A program made the translations under genes and the position numbers. Below are positions 45,633 through 58,340 of a stretch of 64,000 nt of DNA, in pieces. Source of the DNA: Liolophura sinensis (lineage: Eukaryota; Mollusca; Polyplacophora; Chitonida; Chitonidae); contig NC_088304.1 of NCBI RefSeq assembly GCF_032854445.1, positions 21,093,704-21,157,703 of the forward strand. The letters run 5' to 3'. Position 1 is the first letter of the stretch. The number at the start of each line of letters is the position of its first letter. The notes beneath the pieces were generated by a model, which ran no database searches, was not told the origin of the DNA, and saw nothing but the letters and a program-made list of their open reading frames with translations.

Positions 45633-46832
45633 AATAAATCTGATGTCATCACCGCACTTCGATGCAAACTAATTGGACAAGATGCTCACTACGAAATAGA
45701 CTCCGACATGGACAGTGAAGAGGACAACATGTAAAGTTCATCTGGCACCTCGCCTACATTCCACCAAAACGGCTCTTTTCAGAGCCACACAAGTCTTTCC
45801 GAAAAGGAACTTTGTAATCTGAAAGCATAGACAGAACACAAACGAACATGTATTTATCAAAGCACAACAATAAAGTCGCACACGCCATCAAAAATCAAAG
45901 AAACAAAACAGAAAAGATAAATACTTTATTACAGCAGAGTAGTCGAAGTGTATGGAAAGCCGCTATGAGAACTTATCTCGTTTAGTGCATTTTAAACACA
46001 GCAGAGTTGTGGTTTACAAAAAAAAAACTGTGGCCTATTAAAACTGTGCAAATCCAAAGTACACAAACTAAAAGACGACTCAACAGCATATCCCTGCGTG
46101 TTTAGAAGTATCCATTGCGTGTATTGATGTGACAAGTACACAGACTTTTGCAGGAAATATAACTCATGTCAATGTGGGTGAAATTTTCAATATTTGCTTT
46201 TGTGAGACTACTTATGAAATATGCAGCGTTGAAAAAGCGTTATAGGCCTTAATCTAGGTGCCAATTGAAAAGATCTGCAAAGAAATTTTGTCTTATTTCT
46301 CCAAGGCATTTGCCTGCCTATAAAGACATTTTTCGTGCCAATTAGATTGCACCGTTGTTTCTATCTGTTATCTGTAGCTGTTGCATCCATACAGCTGACA
46401 CACCGCTTATCATTTGAAGGCACAGTTTTGGTTTGACCTGAGCAAATTGAAAATTGTAACATTGTCGTCAAATCATTGGCTTTTCATTGAGAGTTCATTG
46501 TATAGAAATGTAGTACAAAGAGGCCAATTTATTTTCATAATTAGGTGAAGTGTGTCCGGGTGCGCGAGAGACGGCATGGAGCTGGGGGATTTAAAGAAAA
46601 TGGCGGCTAACCATTGTTTCCGCTGATCACCTTTTGTCACCAGTAAGTTTCCAACTGACTCTTTAAGAAGTTCTGTCAGGACTAACTCAGTGACGACGTG
46701 GCGAGGAGTTAAACATCTTGCAAAGTGTCACTCAAACCTCATATAAATTGTTTGCTGGCTCTCAAGCTTGCATTACGCTTTCTTAAGCCAAGCAGCACAC
46801 CTCGATACAATTGCCGTCTTACACTTCTTGCC

Positions 46833-47156
46833 ATGGATTCCAAACACTTTCAGTTGTTTGCAGATTTGCAGAAAGCAGAGCTGACCTTTCAAAAGGCATG
46901 CGAGCAAATTGTGTTTTTCAACAAGCACCTCGACGATCTCCAAATCCGATACGACCGTGCCAACAAAGAAGGAAACAAATCATTCCGCTACAGCCTTCGT
47001 CTGAAGATAGCCGCCGGAGAAGGACTCAGAAATGCTTACTACGAATACGCCCGGAATAAATCTGATGTCATCACCGCACTTCGATGCAAACTAATTGGAC
47101 AAGATGCTCACTACGAAATAGACTCCGACATGGACAGTGAAGAGGACAACATGTAA
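46833..47156 (+). CDS. c10: intact 107-aa array gene (R74, S77)
   Basis: Open frame with Arg74 (CGG) and Ser77; Ser77 is shared with the dead c9 next door, and both have the leader AAG change. Stem-loop at 47193-47208. Confidence 0.82.
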   Translation: MDSKHFQLFADLQKAELTFQKACEQIVFFNKHLDDLQIRYDRANKEGNKSFRYSLRLKIAAGEGLRNAYYEYARNKSDVITALRCKLIGQDAHYEIDSDMDSEEDNM

Positions 47157-48254
47157 AGTTCATCTGGCACCTCGCCTACATTCCACCAAAACGGCTCTTT
47201 TCAGAGCCACACAAGTCTTTCCGAAAAGGAACTTTGTAATCTGAAAGCATAGACAGAACACAAACGAACATGTATTTATCAAAGCACAACAATAAAGTCG
47301 CACACGCCATCAAAAATCAAAGAAACAAAACAGAAAAGATAAATACTTTATTACAGCAGAGTAGTCGAAGTGTATGGAAAGCCGCTATGAGAACTCATCT
47401 CGTTTAGTGCATTTTAAACACAGCAGAGTTGTGGTTTATAAAAAAAAAACTGTGGCCTATTAAAACTGTGCAAATCCAAAGTACACAAACTAAAAGACGA
47501 CTCAACAGCATATCCCTGCGTGTTTAGAAGTATCCATTGCGTGTATTGATGTGACAAGTACACAGACTTTTGCAGGAAATATAACTCATGTCAATGTGGG
47601 TGAAATTTTCAATATTTGGTTTTGTGAGACTACTTATGAAATATGCAGCGTTGAAAAAGCGTTATAGGCCTTAATCTAGGTGCCAATTTAAAAGATCTGC
47701 AAAGAAATTTTGTCTTATTTCTCCAAGGCATTTGCCTGCCTATAAAGACATTTTTCGTGCCAATTAGATTGCACCGTTGTTTCTATCTGTTATCTGTAGC
47801 TGTTGCATCCATACAGCTGACACACCGCTTATCATTTGAAGGCACAGTTTTGGTTTGACCTGAGCAAATTGAAAATTGTAACATTGTCGTCAAATCATTG
47901 GCTTTTCATTAAGAGTTCATTGTATAGAAATGTAGTACAAAGAGGCCAATTTATTTTCATAATTAGGTGAAGTGTGTCCGGGTGCGCGAGAGACGGCATG
48001 GAGCTGCGGGATTTAAAGAAAATGGCGGCTAACCATTGTTTCCGCTGATCACCTTTTGTCACCAGTAAGTTTCCAACTGACTCTTTAAGAAGTTCTGTCA
48101 GGACTAACTCAGTGACGACGTGGCGAGGAGTTAAACATCTTGCAAAGTGTCACTCAAACCTCATATAAATTGTTTGCTGGCTCTCAAGCTTGCATTACGC
48201 TTTCTTATGCCAAGCAGCAAACCTCGATACAATTGCCGTCTTACACTTCTTGCC

Positions 48255-48578
48255 ATGGATTCCAAACACTTCCAGTTGTTTGCAGATTTGCAGAAAGCAG
48301 AGCTGACCTTTCAAAAGGCATGCGAGCAAATTGTGTTTTTCAACAAGCACCTCGACGATCTCCAAATCCGATACGACCGTGCCAACAAAGAAGGAAACAA
48401 ATCATTCCGCTACAGCCTTCGTCTGAAGATAGCCGCCGGAGAAGGACTCAGAAATGCTTACTACGAATACGCCTGCAATAAAGCTGATGTCATCACCGCA
48501 CTTCGATGCAAACTAATTGGACAAGATGCTCACTACGAAATAGACTCCGACATGGACAGTGAAGAGGACAACATGTAA
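48255..48578 (+). CDS. c11: intact 107-aa array gene (C74 form)
   Basis: Commonest protein version. The spacer has an interrupted A-run (taaaaataaaaact), which later becomes the standard form from c14 onward. Stem-loop at 48615-48630. Confidence 0.83.
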   Translation: MDSKHFQLFADLQKAELTFQKACEQIVFFNKHLDDLQIRYDRANKEGNKSFRYSLRLKIAAGEGLRNAYYEYACNKADVITALRCKLIGQDAHYEIDSDMDSEEDNM

Positions 48579-49677
48579 AGTTCATCTGGCACCTCGCCTA
48601 CATTCCACCAAAACGGCTCTTTTCAGAGCCACACAAGTCTTTCCGAAAAGGAACTTTGTGATCTGAAAGCATAGACAGAACACAAACGAACATGTATTTA
48701 TCAAAGCACAACAATAAAGTCGCACACGCCATCAAAAATCAAAGAAACTAAACAGAAAAGATAAATACTTTATTACAGCAGAGTAGTGGAACTGTATGGA
48801 AAGCCGCTATGAGAACTTATCTCGTTTAGTGCATTTTAAACACAGCAGAGTTGTGGTTTATAAAAATAAAAACTGTGGCCTATTAAAACTTTGCAAATCC
48901 AAAGTACACAAACTAAAAGACGACTCAACAGCATATCCCTGCGTGTTTAGAAGTATCCATTGCGTGTATTGATGTGACAAGTACACAGACTTTTGCAGGA
49001 AATATAACTCATGTCAATGTGGGTGAAATTTTCAATATTTGGTTTTGTGAGACTACTTATGAAATATGCAGCGTTGAAAAAGCGTTATAGGCCTTAATCT
49101 AGGTGCCAATTTAAAAGATCTGCAAAGAAATTTTGTCTTATTTCTCCAAGGCATTTGCCTGCCTATAAAGACATTTTTCGTGCCAATTAGATTACACCGT
49201 TGTTTCTATCTGTTATCTGTAGCTGTTGCATCCATACAGCTGACACACCGCTTATCATTTGAAGGCACAGTTTTGGTTTGACCTGAGCAAATTGAAAATT
49301 GTAACATTGTCGTCAAATCATTGGCTTTTCATTGAGAGTTCATTGTATAGAAATGTAGTACAAAGAGGCCAATTTATTTTCATAATTAGGTGAAGTGTGT
49401 CCGGGTGCGCGAGAGACGGCATGGAGCTGGGGGATTTAAAGAAAATGGCGGCTAACCATTGTTTCCGCTGATCACCTTTTGTCACCAGTAAGTTTCCAAC
49501 TGACTCTTTAAGAAGTTCTGTCAGGACTAACTCAGTGACGACGTGGCGAGGAGTTAAACATCTTCCAAAGTGTCACTCAAACCTCATATAAATTGTTTGC
49601 TGGCTCTCAAGCTTGCATTACGCTTTCTTATGCCAAGCAGCAAACCTCGATACATTTGCCGTCTTACACTTCTTGCC

Positions 49678-50001
49678 ATGGATTCCAAACACTTCCAGTT
49701 GTTTGCAGATTTGCAGAAAGCAGAGCTGACCTTTCAAAAGGCATGCGAGCAAATTGTGTTTTTCAACAAGCACCTCGACGATCTCCAAATCCGATACGAC
49801 CGTGCCAACAAAGAAGGAAACAAATCATTCCGCTACAGCCTTCGTCTGAAGATAGCCGCCGGAGAAGGACTCAGAAATGCTTACTACGAATACGCCTGCA
49901 ATAAAGCTGATGTCATCACCGCACTTCGATGCAAACTAATTGGACAAGATGCTCACTACGAAATAGACTCCGACATGGACAGTGAAGAGGACAACATGTA
50001 A
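49678..50001 (+). CDS. c12: intact 107-aa array gene (C74 form)
   Basis: Protein identical to c11. The leader shares the gatacatttgccg change with c8. The spacer after it carries a distinct promoter-distal variant (gaagtatgtccttgtccgag). Stem-loop at 50038-50053. Confidence 0.83.
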   Translation: MDSKHFQLFADLQKAELTFQKACEQIVFFNKHLDDLQIRYDRANKEGNKSFRYSLRLKIAAGEGLRNAYYEYACNKADVITALRCKLIGQDAHYEIDSDMDSEEDNM

Positions 50002-51100
50002 AGTTCATCTGGCACCTCGCCTACATTCCACCAAAACGGCTCTTTTCAGAGCCACACAAGTCTTTCCGAAAAGGAACTTTGTAATCTGAAAGCATAGACA
50101 GAACACAAACGAACATGTATTTATCAAAGCACAACAATAAAGTCGCACACGCCATCAAAAATCAAAGAAACTAAACAGAAAAGATAAATACTTTATTACA
50201 GCAGAGTAGTCGAACTGTATGGAAAGCCGCTATGAGAACTTATCTCGTTTAGTGCATTTTAAACACAGCAGAGTTGTGGTTTATAAAAAAAAAACTGTGG
50301 CCTATAAAATCTGTGCAAATCCAAAGTTCACAAACTAAAAGACGACTCAACAGCATATCCCTGCGTGTTTAGAAGTATCCATTGCGTGTATTGATGTGAC
50401 AAGTACACAGACTTTTGCAGGAAATATAACTCATGTCAATGTGGGTGAAATTTTCAATATTTGGTTTTGTGAGACTACTTATGAAATATGCAGCGTTGAA
50501 AAAGCGTTATAGGCCTTAATCTAGGTGCCAATTTAAAAGATCTGCAAAGAAATTTTGTCTTATTTCTCCAAGCCATTTGCCTGCCTATTAAGACATTTTT
50601 TCGTGCCAATTAGATTGCACCGTTGTTTCTATCTGTTATCTGTAGCTGTTGCATCCATACAGCTGACACACCGCTTATCATTTGAAGGCACAGTTTTGGT
50701 TTGACCTGAGCAAATTGAAAATTGTAACATTGTCGTCAAATCATTGGTTTTTCATTGAGAGTTCATTGTATAGAAATGTAGTACAAAGAGGCCAATTTTT
50801 TTTAATAATTAGGTGAAGTATGTCCTTGTCCGAGAGAGCCGGCATGGCGCTGGGGGATTAAAGAAAAATGGCGGCTAACCATTGTTACCGCTAATCACCT
50901 TTTGTCATCAGTAAGTTTCCAACTGACTCTTTAAGAAGTTCTGTCAGGACTAATTTAGTGACGACGTGGCGAGGAGTTAAACATCTTGCAAAGTGTCACT
51001 CAAACCTCATATAAATTGTTTGCTGGCTCTCAAGCTTGCATTACGCTTTCTTATGCCAAGCAGCAAACCTCGATACAATTGCCGTCTTACACTTCTTGCC

Positions 51101-51424
51101 ATGGATTCCAAACACTTCCAATTGTTTGCAGATTTGCAGAAAGCAGAGCTGACCTTTCAAAAGGCATGCGAGCAAATTGTGTTTTTCAACAAGCACCTCG
51201 ACGATCTCCAAATCCGATACGACCGTGCCAACAAAGAAGGAAACAAATCATTCCGCTACAGCCTTCGTCTGAAGATAGCCGCCGGAGAAGGACTCAGAAA
51301 TGCTTACTACGAATACGCCTGCAATAAAGCTGATGTCATCACCGCACTTCGATGCAAACTAATTGGACAAGATGCTCACTACGAAATAGACTCCGACATG
51401 GACAGTGAAGAGGACAACATGTAA
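51101..51424 (+). CDS. c13: intact 107-aa array gene (C74 form)
   Basis: Same protein as c11 and c12. The promoter region has substitutions not seen in neighbours (attgttaccgctaatcacc; taatttagtgacgacg), yet the YY1-type, TGACGACGTGG and TATA elements are unchanged. Stem-loop at 51461-51476. Confidence 0.83.
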   Translation: MDSKHFQLFADLQKAELTFQKACEQIVFFNKHLDDLQIRYDRANKEGNKSFRYSLRLKIAAGEGLRNAYYEYACNKADVITALRCKLIGQDAHYEIDSDMDSEEDNM

Positions 51425-52528
51425 AGTTCATCTGGCACCTCGCCTACATTCCACCAAAACGGCTCTTTTCAGAGCCACACAAGTCTTTCCGAAAAGGAAC
51501 TTTGTAATCTGAAAGCATAGACAGAACACAAACGAACATGTATTTATCAAAGCACAACAATAAAGTCGCACACGCCAATAAAAATCAAAGAAACAAAACA
51601 GAAAAGATAAATACTTTATTACAGCAGAGTAGTCGAAGTGTATGGAAAGCCGCTATGAGAACTTATCTCGTTTAGTGCATTTTAAACACAGCAGAGTTGT
51701 GGTTTATAAAAAAAACAAAAAACTGTGGCCTATTAAAACTGTGCAAAGCCAAAGTACACAAACTAAAAGACGACTCAACAGCATATCCCTGCGTGTTTAG
51801 AAGTATCCATTGCGTGTATTGATGTGACAAGTACACAGACTTTTGCAGGAAATATAACTCATATCAATGTGGGTGAAATTTTCAATATTTGGTTTTGTGA
51901 GACAACTTATGAAATATGCAGCGTTGAAAAAGCGTTATAGGCCTTAATCTAGGTGCCAATTTAAAAGACCTGCAAAGAAATTTTGTCTTATTTCTCCAAG
52001 CCATTTGCCTGCCTATAAAGACATTTTTCGTGCCAATTAGATTGCACCGTTGTTTCTATCTGTTATCTGTAGCTGTTGCATCCATACAGCTGACACACCG
52101 GTTATCGTTTGAAGGCACAGTTTTGGTTTGACCTGAGCAAATTGAAAATTGTAACATTTTCGTCAAATCATTGGATTTTCATTGAGAGTTCATTGTATAG
52201 AAATGTAGTACAAAGAGGTCAATTTTTTTTTAATAATTAGGTGAAGTGTGTCCGGGTGCGCGAGAGACTGCATGGCGCTGGGGGATTAAAGGAAAATGGC
52301 GGCTAACCATTGTTTCCGCTGATCACCTTTTGTCATCAGTAAGTTTCCAACTGACTCTTTAAGAAGTTCTGTCAGGATTAACTCAGTGACGACGTGGCGA
52401 GGAGTTAAACATCTTGCAAAGTGTCACTCAAACATCATATAAATTGTTTGCTGGCTCTCAAGCTTACATTACGCTTTCTTATGCCAAGCAGCAAACCTCG
52501 ATACAATTGCCGTCTTACACTTCTTGCC

Positions 52529-52852
52529 ATGGATTCCAAACACTTCCAGTTGTTTGCAGATTTGCAGAAAGCAGAGCTGACCTTTCAAAAGGCATGCGAG
52601 CAAATTGTGTTTTTCAACAAGCACCTCGACGATCTCCAAATCCGATACGACCGTGCCAACAAAGAAGGAAACAAATCATTCCGCTACAGCCTTCGTCTGA
52701 AGATAGCCGCCGGAGAAGGACTCAGAAATGCTTACTACGAATACGCCCGCAATAAAGCTGTTGTCATCACCGCACTTCGATGCAAACTAATTGGACAAGA
52801 TGCTCACTACGAAATAGACTCCGACATGGACAGTGAAGAGGACAACATGTAA
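52529..52852 (+). CDS. c14: intact 107-aa array gene (R74, V78)
   Basis: First unit of the duplicated two-unit block. It has Asp78 changed to Val, shared with c16 and c18. The sequence after the stop is taaactt rather than taaagtt, also shared with c16. Stem-loop at 52889-52904. Confidence 0.82.
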   Translation: MDSKHFQLFADLQKAELTFQKACEQIVFFNKHLDDLQIRYDRANKEGNKSFRYSLRLKIAAGEGLRNAYYEYARNKAVVITALRCKLIGQDAHYEIDSDMDSEEDNM

Positions 52853-53951
52853 ACTTCATCTGGCACCTCGCCTACATTCCACCAAAACGGCTCTTTTCAG
52901 AGCCACACAAGTCTTTCCGAAAAGGAACTTTGTAATCTGAAAGCATAGACAGAACACAAACGAACATGTATTTATCAAAGCACAACAATAAAGTCGCACA
53001 CGCCAATAAAAATCAAAGAAACAAAACAGAAAAGATAAATACTTTATTACAGCAGAGTAGTCGAAGTGTATGGAAAGCCGCTATGAGAACTTATCTCGTT
53101 TAGTGCATTTTAAACACAGCAGAGTTGTGGTTTACAAAAATAAAAACTGTGGCCTATTAAAATTGTGCAAAGCCAAAGTACACAAACTAAAAGACGACTC
53201 AACAGCATATCCCTGCGTGTTTAGAAGTATCCATTGCGTGTATTGATTTGACAAGTACACAGACTTTTGCAGGAAATATAACTCATGTCAATGTGGGTGA
53301 AATTTTCAATATTTGGTTTTGTGAGACTACTTATGAAATATGCAGCGTTGAAAAAGCGTTATAGACATTAATCTAGGTGCTAATTTGAAAGACCTGCAAA
53401 GAAATTTTGTCTTATTTCTCCAAGCCATATGCCTGCCTATAAAGACATTTTTCGTGCCAATTAGATTGCACCGTTGTTTCTATCTGTTATCTGTAGCTGT
53501 TGCATCCATACAGCTGACACACCGGGTATCATTTGAAAGCACAGTTTTGGTTTGACCTGAGCAAATTGAAAATTGTAACATTTTCGTCAAATCATTGGAT
53601 TTTCATTGAGAGTTCATTGTATAGAAATGTAGTACAAAGAGGCCAATTTTTTTTAATAATTAGGTGAAGTGTGTCCGGGTGCGCGAGAGACGGCATGGCG
53701 CTGGGGGATTAAAGGAAAATGGCGGCTAACCATTGTTTCCGCTGATCACCTTTTGTCATCAGTAAGTTTCCAACTGACTCTTTAAGAAGTTCTGTCAGGA
53801 CTAACTCAGTGACGACGTGGCGAGGAGTTAAACATCTTGCAAAGTGTCACTCAAACCTCATATAAATTGTTTGCTGGCTCTCAAGCTTACATTACGCTTT
53901 CTTATGCCAAGCAGCAAACCTCCATACAATTGCCGTCTTACACTACTTGCC

Positions 53952-54173
53952 ATGGATTCCAAACACTTTCAGTTTTTTGCAGATTTGCAGAAAGCAGAGC
54001 TGACCTTTCAAAAGGCATGCGAGCAAATAGTCTTTTTCAACAAGCACCTCGACGATCTCCAAATCCGATACGAACGTGCCAACAAAGAAGGAAACAAATC
54101 ATTCCGCTACAGCCTTCGTCTGAAGATAGCCGCCGGAGAAGGACTCAGAAATGCTTACTACGAATACATGTAA
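53952..54173 (+). CDS. c15: in-frame deleted array gene, 73 aa
   Basis: A 102-bp deletion fuses codon 72 (Tyr) directly to the final ATG-TAA, removing residues 73-106 and with them the acidic tail. Also L8F and D41E. The promoter and the stem-loop (54210-54225) are intact, so a shortened protein of just the helical part could be made. The predicted product is identical to that of c17. Confidence 0.7.
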   Translation: MDSKHFQFFADLQKAELTFQKACEQIVFFNKHLDDLQIRYERANKEGNKSFRYSLRLKIAAGEGLRNAYYEYM

Positions 54174-55272
54174 AGTTCACCTGGCACCTCGCCTACATTC
54201 CACCAAAACGGCTCTTTTCAGAGCCACACAAGTCTTTCCGAAAAGGAACCTTGTAATCTAAAAGCATAGACAGAACACAAACGAACATGTATTTATCAAA
54301 GCACAACAATAAAGTCGCACACGCCAATAAAAATCAAAGAAACAAAACAGAAAAGATAAATACTTTATTACAGCAGAGTAGTCGAAGTGTATGGAAAGCC
54401 GCTATGAGAACTTATCTCGTTTAGTGCATTTTAAACACAGCAGAGTTGTGGTTTATAAAAATAAAAACTGTGGCCTATTAAAATTGTGCAAAGCCAAAGT
54501 ACACAAACTAAAAGACGACTCAACAGCATATCCCTGCGTGTTTAGAAGTATCCATTGCGTGTATTGATTTGACAAGTACACAGACTTTTGCAGGAAATAT
54601 AACTCATGTCAATGTGGGTGAAATTTTCAATATTTGGTTTTGTGAGACTACTTATAAAATATGCAGCGTTGAAAAAGCGTTATAGGCATTAATCTAGGTG
54701 CCAATTTGAAAGACCTGCAAAGAAATTTTGTCTTATTTCTCCAAGCCATTTGCCTGCCTATAAAGACATTTTTCGTGCCAATTAGATTGCACCGTTGTTT
54801 CTATCTGTTATCTGTAGCTGTTGCATCCATACAGCTGACACACCGGTTATCATTTGAAGGCACAGTTTTGGTTTGACCTGAGCAAATTGAAAATTGTAAC
54901 ATTTTCGTCAAATTATTGGTTTTTCAATGAGAGTTCATTGTATAGAAATGTAGTACAAAGAGGCCAATTTATTTTCATAATTAGGTGAAGTGTGTCCGGG
55001 TGCGCGAGAGACGGCATGGCGCTGGGGGATTAAAGGAAAATGGCGGCTAACCATTGTTTCCGCTGATCACCTTTTGTAATCAGTAAGTTTCCAACTGACT
55101 CTTTAAGAAGTTCTGTCAGGACTAACTCAGTGACGACGTGGCGAGGAGTTAAACATCTTGCAAAGTGTCACTCAAACCTAATATAAATTGTTTGCTGGCT
55201 CTCAAGCTTGCATTACGCTTTCTTATGCCAAGCAGCAAACCTCGATACAATTGCCGTCTTACACTTCTTGCC

Positions 55273-55596
55273 ATGGATTCCAAACACTTCCAGTTGTTTG
55301 CAGATTTGCAGAAAGCAGAGCTGACCTTTCAAAAGGCATGCGAGCAAATTGTGTTTTTCAACAAGCACCTCGACGATCTCCAAATCCGATACGACCGTGC
55401 CAACAAAGAAGGAAACAAATCATTCCGCTACAGCCTTCGTCTGAAGATAGCCGCCGGAGAAGGACTCAGAAATGCTTACTACGAATACGCCCGCAATAAA
55501 GCTGTTGTCATCACCGCACTTCGATGCAAACTAATTGGACAAGATGCTCACTACGAAATAGACTCCGACATGGACAGTGAAGAGGACAACATGTAA
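55273..55596 (+). CDS. c16: intact 107-aa array gene (R74, V78)
   Basis: Protein identical to c14, its partner in the two-unit duplication. Stem-loop at 55633-55648. Confidence 0.82.
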   Translation: MDSKHFQLFADLQKAELTFQKACEQIVFFNKHLDDLQIRYDRANKEGNKSFRYSLRLKIAAGEGLRNAYYEYARNKAVVITALRCKLIGQDAHYEIDSDMDSEEDNM

Positions 55597-56695
55597 ACTT
55601 CATCTGGCACCTCGCCTACATTCCACCAAAACGGCTCTTTTCAGAGCCACACAAGTCTTTCCGAAAAGGAACTTTGTAATCTGAAAGCATAGACAGAACA
55701 CAAACGAACATGTATTTATCAAAGCACAACAATAAAGTCGCACACGCCAATAAAAATCAAAGAAACAAAACAGAAAAGATAAATACTTTATTACAGCAGA
55801 GTAGTGGAAGTGTATGGAAAGCCGCTATGAGAACTTATCTCGTTTAGTGCATTTTAAACACAGCAGAGTTGTGGTTTACAAAAATAAAAACTGTGGCCTA
55901 TTAAAATTGTGCAAAGCCAAAGTACACAAACTAAAAGACGACTCAACAGCATATCCCTGCGTGTTTAGAAGTATCAATTGCGTGTATTGATTTGACAAGT
56001 ACACAGACTTTTGCAGGAAATATAACTCATGTCAATGTGGGTGAAATTTTCAATATTTGGTTTTGTGAGACTACTTATGAAATATGCAGCGTTGAAAAAG
56101 CGTTATAGACATTAATCTAGGTGCTAATTTGAAAGACCTGCAAAGAAATTTTGTCTTATTTCTCCAAGCCATTTGCCTGCCTATAAAGACATTTTTCGTG
56201 CCAATTAGATTGCACCGTTGTTTCTATCTGTTATCTGTAGCTGTTGCATCCATACAGCTGACACACCGGGTATCATTTGAAAGCACAGTTTTGGTTTGAC
56301 CTGAGCAAATTGAAAATTGTAACATTTTCGTCAAATCATTGGATTTTCATTGAGAGTTCATTGTATAGAAATGTAGTACAAAGAGGCCAATTTTTTTTAA
56401 TAATTAGGTGAAGTGTGTCCGGGTGCGCGAGAGACGGCATGGCGCTGGGGGATTAAAGGAAAATGGCGGCTAACCATTGTTTCCGCTGATCACCTTTTGT
56501 CATCAGTAAGTTTCCAACTGACTCTTTAAGAAGTTCTGTCAGGACTAACTCAGTGACGACGTGGCGAGGAGTTAAACATCTTGCAAAGTGTCACTCAAAC
56601 CTCATATAAATTGTTTGCTGGCTCTCAAGCTTACATTACGCTTTCTTATGCCAAGCAGCAAACCTCCATACAATTGCCGTCTTACACTACTTGCC

Positions 56696-56917
56696 ATGGA
56701 TTCCAAACACTTTCAGTTTTTTGCAGATTTGCAGAAAGCAGAGCTGACCTTTCAAAAGGCATGCGAGCAAATAGTCTTTTTCAACAAGCACCTCGACGAT
56801 CTCCAAATCCGATACGAACGTGCCAACAAAGAAGGAAACAAATCATTCCGCTACAGCCTTCGTCTGAAGATAGCCGCCGGAGAAGGACTCAGAAATGCTT
56901 ACTACGAATACATGTAA
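56696..56917 (+). CDS. c17: in-frame deleted array gene, 73 aa
   Basis: Carries the same 102-bp deletion and the same substitutions as c15, showing that the defective unit was copied along with its neighbour. The stem-loop at 56954-56969 and promoter are intact. Confidence 0.7.
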   Translation: MDSKHFQFFADLQKAELTFQKACEQIVFFNKHLDDLQIRYERANKEGNKSFRYSLRLKIAAGEGLRNAYYEYM

Positions 56918-58016
56918 AGTTCACCTGGCACCTCGCCTACATTCCACCAAAACGGCTCTTTTCAGAGCCACACAAGTCTTTCCGAAAAGGAACCTTGTAA
57001 TCTAAAAGCATAGACAGAACACAAACGAACATGTATTTATCAAAGCACAACAATAAAGTCGCACACGCCAATAAAAATCAAAGAAACAAAACAGAAAAGA
57101 TAAATACTTTATTACAGCAGAGTAGTCGAAGTGTATGGAAAGCCGCTATGAGAACTTATCTCGTTTAGTGCATTTTAAACACAGCAGAGTTGTGGTTTAT
57201 AAAAATAAAAACTGTGGCCTATTAAAATTGTGCAAAGCCAAAGTACACAAACTAAAAGACGACTCAACAGCATATCCCTGCGTGTTTAGAAGTATCCATT
57301 GCGTGTATTGATTTGACAAGTACACAGACTTTTGCAGGAAATATAACTCATGTCAATGTGGGTGAAATTTTCAATATTTGGTTTTGTGAGACTACTTATA
57401 AAATATGCAGCGTTGAAAAAGCGTTATAGGCATTAATCTAGGTGCCAATTTGAAAGACCTGCAAAGAAATTTTGTCTTATTTCTCCAAGCCATTTGCCTG
57501 CCTATAAAGACATTTTTCGTGCCAATTAGATTGCACCGTTGTTTTTATCTGTTATCTGTAGCTGTTGCATCCATACAGCTGACACACCGGTTATCATTTG
57601 AAGGCACAGTTTTGGTTTGACCTGAGCAAATTGAAAATTGTAACATTTTCGTCAAATCATTGGTTTTTCATTGAGAGTTCATTGTATAGAAATGTAGTAC
57701 AAAGAGGCCAATTTATTTTCATAAGTAGGTAAAGTGTGTCCGGGTGCGCGAGAGACGGCATGGCGCTGGGGGATTAAAGGAAAATGGCGGCTAACCATTG
57801 TTTCCGCTGATCACCTTTTGTAATCAGTAAGTTTCCAACTGACTCTTTAAGAAGTTCTGTCAGGACTAACTCAGTGACGACGTGGCGAGGAGTTAAACAT
57901 CTTGCAAAGTGTCACTCAAACCTCATATAAATTGTTTGCTGGCTCTCAAGCTTGCATTACGCTTTCTTATGCCAAGCAGCAAACCTCGATACAATTGCCG
58001 TCTTACACTTCTTGCC

Positions 58017-58340
58017 ATGGATTCCAAACACTTCCAGTTGTTTGCAGATTTGCAGAAAGCAGAGCTGACCTTTCAAAAGGCATGCGAGCAAATTGTGTTT
58101 TTCAACAAGCACCTCGACGATCTCCAAATCCGATACGACCGTGCCAACAAAGAAGGAAACAAATCATTCCGCTACAGCCTTCGTCTGAAGATAGCCGCCG
58201 GAGAAGGACTCAGAAATGCTTACTACGAATTCGCCCGCAATAAAGCTGTTGTCATCACCGCACTTCGATGCAAACTAATTGGACAAGATGCTCACTACGA
58301 AATAGACTCCGACATGGACAGTGAAGAGGACAACATGTAA
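58017..58340 (+). CDS. c18: intact 107-aa array gene (F72, R74, V78)
   Basis: Full-length open frame; Tyr72 to Phe is unique to this copy. Stem-loop at 58377-58392. The upstream spacer has the ataagtaggt variant shared by the units that follow. Confidence 0.82.
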   Translation: MDSKHFQLFADLQKAELTFQKACEQIVFFNKHLDDLQIRYDRANKEGNKSFRYSLRLKIAAGEGLRNAYYEFARNKAVVITALRCKLIGQDAHYEIDSDMDSEEDNM

